Source: Lachnospiraceae bacterium (GTDB taxonomy: Bacteria > Bacillota > Clostridia > Lachnospirales > Lachnospiraceae). From it: DNA of 38,481 nt. A program made the position numbers and the translations under genes. Each line of letters opens with the position of its first letter. The stretch's first letter is position 1. A model generated the notes under the pieces. The model was not told where the DNA came from and made no database searches. It was given only the letters and a program-made list of their open reading frames with translations. Below are positions 7,403-15,235 of the stretch, in pieces. The stretch spans positions 4,819 through 43,299 of the forward strand of contig VSNR01000011.1 in NCBI GenBank assembly GCA_009774345.1, written 5' to 3'.

Positions 7403-8182
7403 TCAACACGCTATGAGACGATTCAGTTCCCTAATTTTATATCCAACATCTTCCGGGCAATGTGCATCCGATGAAAGAATGATTTTCACATGATTCTTTT
7501 TTAATATTCTAAGCAGTTCTTCATCCATACCAAGCGAAGCCGTTTCGGGACACCTCCTTGCGGCTCCGCTGTTTTGATCTGCATACATATTACTTTCTGA
7601 GAGTGCCTGAGCCAGACGCTCATAGTAATCTGACAGTGAATATGAAGGTTTATGCCCGAATAGCTTGATTGCATCTGGATGGCCAATCCCGTCAAAGATT
7701 CTGCTCTTTGCCAGCGAAATAGAATCCTCAAAATATCTGTGATATATTTTATCGACATCCAGTCCCACCCAATGATCCGCCTTATGATCGAAAGCAAAAT
7801 GATCTACAAAATGAATGCTTCCCAGCAAAAAATCAAAGCCTTTATCCTTTGTCTGTTCAGAAATAAAGCTTTCAAACTCTCTGAAATAGCATATTTCAAG
7901 CCCGAACTTGATTTCTACTGGAAACTGCTCGTGTCTGACTTGTTCCATAAGGGCCAAATAGTCCGCGAGTTTATGCACCCCTGCATTTCTGTGAAACCAT
8001 GCATTCACGTATTCACTGTATGCACACACAGCGTCATACATTGGCACAAACTCCTCAAATCTATAACAATGCTCCAGCAGGCGTATCTCATCAATCCCCA
8101 TTTCAACTGCTCTGCTTACAAATTGATTGATCCAGTCAAGCGTGTATGCTCCCCGTTCAATATGGATATGCCCGTCTATCAT
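7403..8182 (-). CDS. PHP-domain phosphoesterase (HisJ-like histidinol-phosphatase family)
   Basis: 259 residues of one PHP domain. Metal ligands typical of the family are visible: HIHIE at the start (His5, His7), EHCYR (His38 region), LEICYF (Glu), GSIHFVDH, FDGIGHPD and the terminal SSDAHCPEDVG. AGGAGG sits 6 nt before the ATG. Closest in layout to HisJ/YtvP histidinol-phosphatases, but no his genes are nearby, so a general phosphatase or phosphodiesterase role is equally possible. Confidence 0.85.
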   Translation of the reverse strand: MIDGHIHIERGAYTLDWINQFVSRAVEMGIDEIRLLEHCYRFEEFVPMYDAVCAYSEYVNAWFHRNAGVHKLADYLALMEQVRHEQFPVEIKFGLEICYFREFESFISEQTKDKGFDFLLGSIHFVDHFAFDHKADHWVGLDVDKIYHRYFEDSISLAKSRIFDGIGHPDAIKLFGHKPSYSLSDYYERLAQALSESNMYADQNSGAARRCPETASLGMDEELLRILKKNHVKIILSSDAHCPEDVGYKIRELNRLIAC

Positions 8183-8213
8183 TTTCTCCCTCCTGCGCAG
8201 ATAAGGAACTATA

Positions 8214-8747
8214 TTACTGTACCTTTATCAAAAATCCTTCATAAATTCCAACCGGTACATCTTCACCAAAAGAATATTCTTCCATTGTCTCTTTTTCAAA
8301 TCTATATACCATCACTATTTCTTTTGTCGGATCAACGATCCAATACTCCCGAACTCCTACCGCTTGATATTTGAACAATTTCTTAAAATAATCCATCTCC
8401 TTATTTCCCGGCGAAATAATTTCTACTATCCAGTCTGGAGCACCATTACATCCCTTGTCTGTAATTTTATCTTTATCACAAATAACAGATATATCTGGCT
8501 CTACATAATTTTTATCATCCTTATTCAAATATACAGCAAACGGAGCTGGAAACACCTCACATTCACCCTTATTTTCTCTAATATACAAATTAATTTCCGT
8601 ATTGATAAAGTTTAACAGTCTTTGGTGTCTTGTACTTGGTGGAGCCATATAATAAATTTTTCCATCAATCAGTTCCGCTCTCTCTCCATCCGGCAATGCA
8701 TAAATATCTTCTATTGTGTAAGATTCCAATTTTCTTGCCACATCCAT
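8214..8747 (-). CDS. Uma2 family endonuclease-like protein (DUF820)
   Basis: 177 residues with the Uma2 restriction-endonuclease-like fold: GERAELIDGKIYYMAPPSTRHQ near the N-terminus, VEPDISVICD (catalytic Asp of the PD-(D/E)xK core), DWIVEIISPGN (Glu) and REYWIVDP (strand after the core). AGGAGG precedes the ATG by 7 nt. The family is widespread and often tied to mobile DNA, but its biological role is poorly defined. It stands as a single gene here. Confidence 0.88.
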   Translation of the reverse strand: MDVARKLESYTIEDIYALPDGERAELIDGKIYYMAPPSTRHQRLLNFINTEINLYIRENKGECEVFPAPFAVYLNKDDKNYVEPDISVICDKDKITDKGCNGAPDWIVEIISPGNKEMDYFKKLFKYQAVGVREYWIVDPTKEIVMVYRFEKETMEEYSFGEDVPVGIYEGFLIKVQ

Positions 8748-8797
8748 CTAATCCCCTCCTTCTATTATTCTTAGTTCTCCAATCATTCCTCCCAATT

Positions 8798-9400
8798 TCA
8801 CAGCCGCTTCATCTCCACCGCCTTGATAATCAGCTCTGCGCACTGTGTCTTGGTAAAAGTACCGGAATCGAGCGAGAGGGTGTAGTTCTCGACTTTTCCC
8901 CACTCCTGCTGTGTGAAATACCGGTGGTATATGGCTCTTGAGCGGTCTTTTTGCTCGAGTTCCTTCTGAATGCGTTCCGCCTGATCGGTCACGCCCTCGT
9001 GGCGCTGGACCCGCTTCACACGATGCGCCATGCTTGCGTGGATAAATACATGAAAAGCGTCTTCGCGCGCTCTGAGAATATAGTCCGCGCCGCGTCCGAC
9101 AATCACGCAGTTTCCTTTCTCTGCAATGTTCCTGATCACTTTTTCCTGTGCCTTCCTGATTTCCTCATAGGGAACATCCGCTTTCCTATAGTGCGGCACA
9201 AAGCCGCTCTTCATGTCGATATAATCTTGATCGGACATATTTTCCCCATTTTCCAGAATCAGTTTCTCGTCTATCCCCATGGTGCCTGCCACGGATGCCA
9301 CGATTTCCTTGTCATAAAATTCATATCCTAGTTTCTCTGCCAAAAGCCTGCCTACGGTGTGCCCGCCGCTTCCTGTCTGTCTGCTGATTGTGATGATCAT
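8798..9400 (-). CDS. Cytidylate-kinase-like family protein
   Basis: 200 residues. The N-terminus (IITISRQTGSGGHTVGRLLAEKLGYEFYDKEI) is the atypical P-loop of the cytidylate-kinase-2 family, followed by VIVGRGADYIL, RVKRVQRHEG and DRSRAIYHRYFT, the lid and NMP-binding elements. An in-frame ATG at 9421 exists, but AGGAGG at 9409-9414 is spaced 8 nt from the ATG at 9400, so the shorter form is taken. These proteins are common in Clostridia next to housekeeping genes; they are distinct from Cmk and their substrate is not settled. Confidence 0.85.
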   Translation of the reverse strand: MIITISRQTGSGGHTVGRLLAEKLGYEFYDKEIVASVAGTMGIDEKLILENGENMSDQDYIDMKSGFVPHYRKADVPYEEIRKAQEKVIRNIAEKGNCVIVGRGADYILRAREDAFHVFIHASMAHRVKRVQRHEGVTDQAERIQKELEQKDRSRAIYHRYFTQQEWGKVENYTLSLDSGTFTKTQCAELIIKAVEMKRL

Positions 9401-9509
9401 GCCTGCCGCCTCCTGTTCCATGACGAAAATTTTTTGTAATTATACACACAGCCGCACAAAGGAAAATTGCCGCTTAGTATATTTTACCCCATATAAAAAC
9501 GGTTGTCTA

Positions 9510-10646
9510 TCACTTTGTCCCGCCAGCCTTAAAATTATAGACCGGCTTGATGACCTTTTCAATGGTCACAGTCTCTCCAATCACGCCCATCATATCCTCA
9601 ATTTTCCGATATGCAAACGGCGATTCGTCCAAGGTGTCTTTATTGATGCAAATAGAATAAATTCCCTCCATTGCCTTCTTAAACTCAGAAACCGTGTGAT
9701 GCTCCTTCACCTCGGAGCGTTTGTAGACCCGCCCTGAGCCATGCGGTGCCGATTCGTTCCAGTCCGCATTGCCAAGCCCTGTTCCCAAAATGATTCCATC
9801 GCGCATATTCATTGGAATGATCACCTGCTCCCCAGCCCCCGCACGGATTGCACCTTTTCTCAGAATCGGTGTCCCGCCCGAAAAATCAATATAATTGTGA
9901 ATACAGGTATAGCTGTCCAGCACTTTCCATTTCATGCCGCGCACAATCTCATCAACCATTGCCTCCCTGTTGAGCCGCGCAAACTCCTGCACAATCTCCA
10001 AGTCATGCAGATAGTCCTCGAGCAATGCTCCTTCCAGACAGGTCAAATCATATGGCGCATGTCCCTGTTTTTTCATCTGGGATGCTTTTTGTCCTTCTTT
10101 CAGATAGTATTCTGTCACTTCCATTCCGAGGTGACGGCTGCCAGAATGAATCACAAGGTAGAGCGCTCCTTCACTGTCTTTGTCCACTTCAATGAAGTGA
10201 TTGCCGCCGCCAAGTGTTCCGATGCTGTGCTCTGCCTTTGTCTCCTCAACTGCCTTGCAGCAGCGCAGCCTGCGAAGCGCTGCCCTGTCACTGAGTTTGT
10301 GACACGTCTTTCTGACTGCGCCTCCAACGGGAACATTGTCGCGAATCACGGTATCCAGCTTCTGACATTCAAGATGTTTTGCTTTCACTCTGGCAAGCGT
10401 CATACCGCAGCCGATATCCACGCCGACCAGATTCGGCATCAGTGAATCCCCCACAGTCATTGTCAATCCAATGGTGCCTACTTTTCCGGGGTGGACGTCT
10501 GGCATAACCCGAATCTTACTGCCTGCGGTGCTTGGATGGTCACAGATCATCTGAAGCTGCTTGCGCGCATACTCATCCATCGCGTACTGTTCATTTTCTG
10601 TCGTGTAAACAATTGCATTTGTGTATTTTCCGTATATTGCAATCAT
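9510..10646 (-). CDS. rtcB: RtcB-family RNA ligase
   Basis: 378 residues, shorter than the roughly 480-residue archaeal type and like the compact bacterial RtcB paralogues. Metal and guanylylation motifs seen: PDVHPGKVGTIG (49-60), VGVDIGCGM with Cys80, GTLGGGNHFIEV, IHSGSRHLG, HNYID and the C-terminal APHGSGRVYKR carrying the histidine position that accepts GMP. RtcB joins 2',3'-cyclic-phosphate RNA ends to 5'-OH ends. No archease or RNA repair partner is adjacent, so its role may be stress RNA repair. Weak ribosome site (AAAGAG). Confidence 0.92.
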   Translation of the reverse strand: MIAIYGKYTNAIVYTTENEQYAMDEYARKQLQMICDHPSTAGSKIRVMPDVHPGKVGTIGLTMTVGDSLMPNLVGVDIGCGMTLARVKAKHLECQKLDTVIRDNVPVGGAVRKTCHKLSDRAALRRLRCCKAVEETKAEHSIGTLGGGNHFIEVDKDSEGALYLVIHSGSRHLGMEVTEYYLKEGQKASQMKKQGHAPYDLTCLEGALLEDYLHDLEIVQEFARLNREAMVDEIVRGMKWKVLDSYTCIHNYIDFSGGTPILRKGAIRAGAGEQVIIPMNMRDGIILGTGLGNADWNESAPHGSGRVYKRSEVKEHHTVSEFKKAMEGIYSICINKDTLDESPFAYRKIEDMMGVIGETVTIEKVIKPVYNFKAGGTK

Positions 10647-10750
10647 AAAATCTCTTTACCCTTCTATCTTATTTTCTATCTTAGTTTTATATACTTTTGT
10701 GGATTTCCTCTGTATCCTCCATCCTGCCAGAATCAAATGACAGGCAGAAA

Positions 10751-10776
10751 AAAAACACCCTGATAAAGGTGTTTTT
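10751..10776 (-). terminator. Terminator of the 11498-10829 transcript
   Basis: 9-bp stem (AAAAACACC / GGTGTTTTT) followed on minus by a run of T. It lies downstream of the 34-residue gene at 10829 and of the Ca-binding-repeat gene. On plus, an A-run precedes the stem, so it may also act weakly in the other direction. Confidence 0.75.
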
Positions 10777-10828
10777 CCAAAAAAGCTCGAGATTTCGTAC
10801 AAATACAAATTAATACAAAAATACTCTT

Positions 10829-10933
10829 TCAAAACTGCGCAAAATCTGCATCAGTTCTTGATAACACTCTGAGGAGAACCACACCCTGCCTGTCAGTTAT
10901 GAAATTCTGTAGGTTTTCTGTTAAGTGCTGCAT
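10829..10933 (-). CDS. 34-aa peptide of unknown function
   Basis: The frame MQHLTENLQNFITDRQ... ends in TDADFAQF. It has an excellent AAGGAGG site 6 nt before the ATG and lies between the Ca-binding-repeat gene and a strong terminator. No membrane helix; amphipathic (ENLQNFI, VVLLRVLS). I do not recognise a family. A 13-bp palindrome (10961-10973) sits just upstream of its ribosome site. The strong ribosome site and correct placement argue for translation; short length keeps confidence moderate. Confidence 0.5.
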   Translation of the reverse strand: MQHLTENLQNFITDRQGVVLLRVLSRTDADFAQF

Positions 10934-10960
10934 GTTGTCCTCCTTATCGAGCTTGTTGTT

Positions 10961-10973
10961 AACGGTTACCGTT
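10961..10973. promoter_or_regulatory. 13-bp palindrome before the 34-aa gene
   Basis: AACGGT-T-ACCGTT is a perfect 6-bp inverted repeat. It could be a repressor operator or a short mRNA hairpin between two cistrons. No convincing -10/-35 pair overlaps it. Confidence 0.35.
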
Positions 10974-11009
10974 TTCACAGAGTTCGTGCTCTCTGCTTTT
11001 TAATCCTAT

Positions 11010-11498
11010 TTACCAGCAGTGTCCATGATGTCCGCTTCTGTGATGTCTGCTTCCATGACAGCCATAATAATAATTGGCGTCGTATGTAACGGCTGGCGCG
11101 GTATATGTCACTGTGGGTGCTGGCGCTGCATAAGTGACTGCGGCTGTGCTGGGCACTGCTGCCGTACCTGCGGCACCATCTAATGTTGTCTCTGCCGGAA
11201 CTGGCTTGCCATGGTCATGACAGTGGTCACAGACACCATCCTCGTCTGCATCTACAAAAAAGTCGCAGATGCCATCTGTGTTTGTATCTGTATAGCAGTG
11301 AAAATCACAGATGCCATCGCCATCCTCATCTACAAAATAATGGTTTCCGCAGATTCCGTCACCATCTGTATCCATAAAGCATTCCCCTAGATTGCATCCT
11401 CCGATATGACAGGTCTCAACCTCCTCTGCGGCATGAACGGAAAGCGCTGGAGCGAACACGACTGCACAGGCAAGTCCCATAGCCAACAATTTCTTCAT
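11010..11498 (-). CDS. Secreted protein with four DxDGDGxCD calcium-binding-type repeats and His-rich tail
   Basis: 162 residues from the ATG at 11498 (GGAGG 9 nt upstream; the TTG at 11504 is not preferred). Signal peptide MKKLLAMGLACAVVFAPALSVHA. Residues about 38-92 hold four tandem units of 13-15 residues (DTDGDGICG, DEDGDGICD, DTNTDGICD, DADEDGVCD), resembling thrombospondin type 3 or EF-hand Ca loops, each with a Cys. A Thr/Ala/Pro-rich linker (about 100-145) leads to a His/Gly tail (GCHGSRHHRSGHHGHC) that could bind transition metal. No anchor is visible, so it is probably released or loosely wall-bound. Exact role unknown. Confidence 0.75.
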   Translation of the reverse strand: MKKLLAMGLACAVVFAPALSVHAAEEVETCHIGGCNLGECFMDTDGDGICGNHYFVDEDGDGICDFHCYTDTNTDGICDFFVDADEDGVCDHCHDHGKPVPAETTLDGAAGTAAVPSTAAVTYAAPAPTVTYTAPAVTYDANYYYGCHGSRHHRSGHHGHCW

Positions 11499-11613
11499 AT
11501 CCAAATACCTCCAAAAATTTAGAAAATCCCCTGCTTTTCTTTACCATAGCACATTTGGCAGGCTTTTTCAAGCAATATCTGATGGTTTCTTGCAGATTCT
11601 GTAGCAGTCCCTT

Positions 11614-12447
11614 TTATTCAATGCGAATCTCCCCTTTTGCGTTCTCATCATCCAAAATGATCTCGCCAACTTCAGGCACCACAATCGTCCCGGACAGAGG
11701 ATTCTTAATGCTGAGCACAGGCGTTGTAATCCTTGCCTCCACCTCAGACTTTTCAAAACAGAGGTCTGTCTCTAACATCTCGCAGTCGGTCAATTTCAGA
11801 TTTTTGCAGTAACAAAGCGGCTGTGTGCCAATGATTTTACAGTTTTCAAAGGTAAGTCCGTCCGCGTACCATGCAAGATACTCTCCCTTCACGACACTGT
11901 TTCGCACCACGACATTCTCACCATGCCAGAAAGCGTCCTTGGTATCAAAAGTACAGTTCTCAAACACTGCATTTTTTATGTACTGGAACGAATATTTGCC
12001 TTTCAATGTGACGTTCCTGAACACCATATCCTCTGAGCGCATCATAAAATATTCGCTCTCCGCCGCAGAGTCTGTCATTTCGATCTTTTTCACCGACCAG
12101 CCAAACTCGGGTGATACTATGTCACAGTCACGAATCACCACGTCACTGCACTCCCGAAACGCCTTAATCCCGTGCATCTTCGTACCTGTCACTGTGACAT
12201 GATCTGAATACCAGAGGGCGGCGCGGCACAGCGCTGTCATCTTAGAGTCGTGAATCTCCAGACCATGCACATGCCAGAATGGATAGCGCAGGTTAAAGAA
12301 ACATCGGTTTACCTGTACGTTCGATGATTCCTTCACTGCACTCTCTCCATCTGCCGGGCCGTCAAAAGAGCAGTCATTTATGATGATACCCTTGCTTCCA
12401 TACAGCGCCCGCTCCTCATCCAGCGTCTGTTTTTCAATTACTGTCAT
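11614..12447 (-). CDS. DUF3737 family protein, parallel beta-helix
   Basis: 277 residues dominated by short parallel beta-helix rungs (SNVQVNRCFF, DHVTVTGTKM, SDVVIRDCDI, ENVVVRNSVV, DGLTFENCKI, KNLKLTDCEM), the look of DUF3737, a family of intracellular right-handed beta-helix proteins of unknown function common in gut Firmicutes and Bacteroidota. No signal peptide. GGAGA precedes the ATG. It has a good promoter (12486-12514), divergent from the SMI1 gene. Confidence 0.88.
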   Translation of the reverse strand: MTVIEKQTLDEERALYGSKGIIINDCSFDGPADGESAVKESSNVQVNRCFFNLRYPFWHVHGLEIHDSKMTALCRAALWYSDHVTVTGTKMHGIKAFRECSDVVIRDCDIVSPEFGWSVKKIEMTDSAAESEYFMMRSEDMVFRNVTLKGKYSFQYIKNAVFENCTFDTKDAFWHGENVVVRNSVVKGEYLAWYADGLTFENCKIIGTQPLCYCKNLKLTDCEMLETDLCFEKSEVEARITTPVLSIKNPLSGTIVVPEVGEIILDDENAKGEIRIE

Positions 12448-12485
12448 TTGATCTCATCTCCATTTTCAAAATTTTGGTATACTTT

Positions 12486-12514
12486 AGTATAAACGCTTTG
12501 TCGGAAAATGGCAA
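12486..12514 (-). promoter_or_regulatory. Promoter of the DUF3737 gene
   Basis: TTGCCA, 17-bp spacer, TATACT on the minus strand, both hexamers 5/6 to consensus. It lies back to back with the SMI1 promoter. Confidence 0.65.
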
Positions 12515-12521
12515 ATAAAAT

Positions 12522-12550
12522 GTGACATCTGACACATTCTGTGTTATGAT
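12522..12550 (+). promoter_or_regulatory. Promoter of the SMI1/KNR4 gene
   Basis: GTGACA, 17-bp spacer, TATGAT, each 5/6 to consensus. The ATG of the SMI1 gene follows about 36 nt after the predicted start. Confidence 0.65.
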
Positions 12551-12592
12551 GTTCTATATAGTTTTATACAAAGTCTAACGGAGGTACATAAC

Positions 12593-13369
12593 ATGGCATT
12601 CAAATATAACCTGTCAGTTCATGAACTAATGGACTTTTTCTGTGAACAGAAGTATGAAGGATTCACCGAGCAGGAGATCCGGGCTGTCGAGCACAGAATC
12701 GGCGTAAAACTGCCGCCGGCTTACCGCAGTTTTTTATTAAAATATGGAGGAAATGGCATCTACGATGCCTGTGACAGCCTTTTTAACCTCTTGGAGGATA
12801 TCATGACCTCCTACCAGATCATTGATGACATCATAGACAATTTGGAGGAGGATTTTAAAGATGCCGTAGAAGACGGGAATGAGGAGGAATATGCAGACAA
12901 TCCATATTTCAGCCTGTGGCAGCTGCCAAAGGAAGAATGGCATACCATTACGCAAAACTATGTGCTGATAGGATGCGACCCCGAAGGCATCGTCTACGAA
13001 GGATATCTGCTTGAGGATTTGCTTGCGGGAAATCCTGATCCTCCTTTGTATCTTAGCTGCGATGATGATTTCATTGAATACAAAAAGTGGACAGACAGCA
13101 CGGAACCGTTTCTGATCGAAATGATTGGTGAGACCGTATTTGGACACTACAATTGTGATTCCTATGACAGTGACCGCATAGCCTCAGGCAGCAAAGCTTC
13201 TATCAAAGAACTTTTTGCCCATATCGATGCAGATATAGATGACAGTCAGTTAAATGTATATGGGCACATTGGCACTTGTTTTGATACTGTAAATGAAGCC
13301 GTATACTTTTATTTTGAGTACAAACGTTTTCAGAGAGTGATTCGTGCCACCAAAGAGGATATGTTCTGA
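12593..13369 (+). CDS. SMI1/KNR4 (SUKH) family protein
   Basis: 258 residues. The N-terminal signature FTEQEIRAVEHRIGVKLPPAYRSFLLKYGGNGIYD (20-54) is the SUKH-1 core; strands and an acidic middle follow (EEDFKDAVEDGNEEEYADN). In bacteria the family often acts as immunity protein to secreted nuclease toxins. No polymorphic toxin gene is next to it here, so it may be an orphan immunity gene or have a housekeeping role. GGAGG lies before the ATG. It converges on the ABC gene with 3 bp between stops and no terminator. Confidence 0.85.
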   Translation: MAFKYNLSVHELMDFFCEQKYEGFTEQEIRAVEHRIGVKLPPAYRSFLLKYGGNGIYDACDSLFNLLEDIMTSYQIIDDIIDNLEEDFKDAVEDGNEEEYADNPYFSLWQLPKEEWHTITQNYVLIGCDPEGIVYEGYLLEDLLAGNPDPPLYLSCDDDFIEYKKWTDSTEPFLIEMIGETVFGHYNCDSYDSDRIASGSKASIKELFAHIDADIDDSQLNVYGHIGTCFDTVNEAVYFYFEYKRFQRVIRATKEDMF

Positions 13370-13372
13370 AAA

Positions 13373-15235
13373 TCAGGTATAATACTGCGCCTGTGCGTTC
13401 CATAACGCTGCGTATTTCCCGTCTGTCTGCGCGGCAAGCTCTCTGTGCGTCCCCTGCTGTACTACTTCTCCCTCGTGGAATACAATAATCTGGTCACAAA
13501 ATTTGCAGGAGGACAGACGGTGGCTGATAAAAACTGCTGTCCTGCCGCCGACAATCTCATGAAACGCTTCATACACCTCTGCTTCCGCTACGGGGTCAAG
13601 CGCTGCCGTCGGCTCATCCAGAATGATAAACGGCGCATTCCTGTAGACCGCACGGGCAAGCGCAATCTTCTGCGCCTCACCGCCAGACGGCGCTATACCG
13701 CCAGATTCAAAATCCTTATACAGACTGGTCTCAATGCCGTCTGGCATCTGCATAAGGCGCGCCCTGAACCCGACCTGATTCAAACTTGTCACAATGCGTT
13801 TCGCATCATACACTGTCCCTGCTGCCACATTCTGCGCAAGGCTGAAAGCAAACAGCCTGAAATCCTGAAAGACCACTGAAAAGATCGAAAGATATTCGTG
13901 ATATGCGTACTTTCGGATATCAATTCCATTGAGCAGTATCACCCCCTCACTTGGATCATACAGCCTGCAAAGCAGTTTAACAAATGTGGTTTTTCCCGAA
14001 CCATTCATGCCCACGATGGCAAACCGTTTCCCCACTTGAAATTTCAGCGAGACATTTTTTAACACATCCTGCTTCGTTCCGGGATAATGGAAGCTCACAT
14101 TGCGAAACTCGATTTCGTATTCATAGTCACCGCCATCACAGAGCGAACGCTTTTCCACTGGAATCGTCCCTTGAACCTTTTTGCCCGGAATATCGAGATA
14201 GTCAAACAGTGCACTCAAATACCCACAGTAGACCGCATTGTCAGCCAGCATAAAGTTCAGCTCCTGCATACCGTCTCCAAGCCTAGCTAAAGCAGAGACA
14301 TACTGTACAATGCTCCCCACACCAAACGCCCCATAAAAGGCTTTGATGACCACAAACAGATAACACGCCGCATTCACCAGCCCTGTCAGAAGACGCGCAA
14401 GCGCTGGATATACTGCCATCTGAAAAATTACCTTGTCATCCTCTGCATCCTTTTTAGACATTCTGTCAAGCATCCGCTCCGCAACGGCATTCTGCCTGTA
14501 AATGCGCACATCCATCGCCCTGTCCATATTCATGTACAGTTCCTTTCCAAAAAAATCATAAGAGCGGTTGAACCAGACGGTGTCCCTGCACCACCGCACA
14601 AACACGTCATTCTCCTTGACGTATGCCTTGAAATGGCATACCCCGCCCAGCATGATACAGCCAATCAGAAGGACACCCCAGCCCCAGCCGTCCATTACCG
14701 CGCTTCCCGTTTTTGCCGTGAACAGGGTGTAGGTCATCGCGATTGCGGCAGCAATACTGACTACTGACCGAACCAGTGTGGAAGTGCCCCACACAAGCTG
14801 CGCCAAACCATTTCCAAACATGAATAGATTCTCCTGCGCCTGCTGCTTCTGGTGGCGAATCCCGGCATTTTCCAAATCCACATAGTCCATAGACATTTGT
14901 TTATCAGCAAAGATTTTTCCAAACCAGCTCCACATCTGTGATTCTTTCTCACTGCATACCCGGCTCAGGACCCCACACAAGACCACACAGGCAAAATGAA
15001 TACATACTACACATGCCACATAGAGCACAATCATCTTGATTCTGCGCTGTTTGGACAGTTCATTGAGAATCTGCGCAGAAAACCAAATCGCTGTAAACGG
15101 CTGTAAGGTATTGATCAGTTCACACAGCGCCCTGCCCTGTACAAGCCCCGGACAATACTGGCGCAAAATCCGAAAACCGCGCATTGTCACCTCAAACCGT
15201 CTGCGCAGCGACATTTGATTCTTTCTTTTCTTCAT
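13373..15235 (-). CDS. ABC exporter half-subunit B (permease-ATPase fusion)
   Basis: 620 residues from the ATG at 15235 (AAGGA upstream); a longer frame to 15304 exists but has no ribosome site. The N-terminal transmembrane domain (about 40-330, five to six helices) is followed by the nucleotide-binding domain: Walker A GMNGSGKTT (409-417), signature SGGEAQ (about 517), Walker B FIILDEP with Glu, and H-switch ISHR. It overlaps the preceding ABC gene by 44 nt, so the two almost certainly form a heterodimer. The signature SGGEAQ departs from LSGGQ, suggesting a degenerate site. Substrate unknown; peptide or drug export is usual. Confidence 0.9.
   Translation of the reverse strand: MKKRKNQMSLRRRFEVTMRGFRILRQYCPGLVQGRALCELINTLQPFTAIWFSAQILNELSKQRRIKMIVLYVACVVCIHFACVVLCGVLSRVCSEKESQMWSWFGKIFADKQMSMDYVDLENAGIRHQKQQAQENLFMFGNGLAQLVWGTSTLVRSVVSIAAAIAMTYTLFTAKTGSAVMDGWGWGVLLIGCIMLGGVCHFKAYVKENDVFVRWCRDTVWFNRSYDFFGKELYMNMDRAMDVRIYRQNAVAERMLDRMSKKDAEDDKVIFQMAVYPALARLLTGLVNAACYLFVVIKAFYGAFGVGSIVQYVSALARLGDGMQELNFMLADNAVYCGYLSALFDYLDIPGKKVQGTIPVEKRSLCDGGDYEYEIEFRNVSFHYPGTKQDVLKNVSLKFQVGKRFAIVGMNGSGKTTFVKLLCRLYDPSEGVILLNGIDIRKYAYHEYLSIFSVVFQDFRLFAFSLAQNVAAGTVYDAKRIVTSLNQVGFRARLMQMPDGIETSLYKDFESGGIAPSGGEAQKIALARAVYRNAPFIILDEPTAALDPVAEAEVYEAFHEIVGGRTAVFISHRLSSCKFCDQIIVFHEGEVVQQGTHRELAAQTDGKYAALWNAQAQYYT

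Noticed and set aside
7679..8374. 231-residue plus-strand frame
   Set aside because: Antisense shadow of the PHP gene; no ribosome site, and cysteine/leucine-rich composition without a domain.
9741..10445. 234-residue plus-strand frame
   Set aside because: Antisense to rtcB; no start signal and no recognisable domain.
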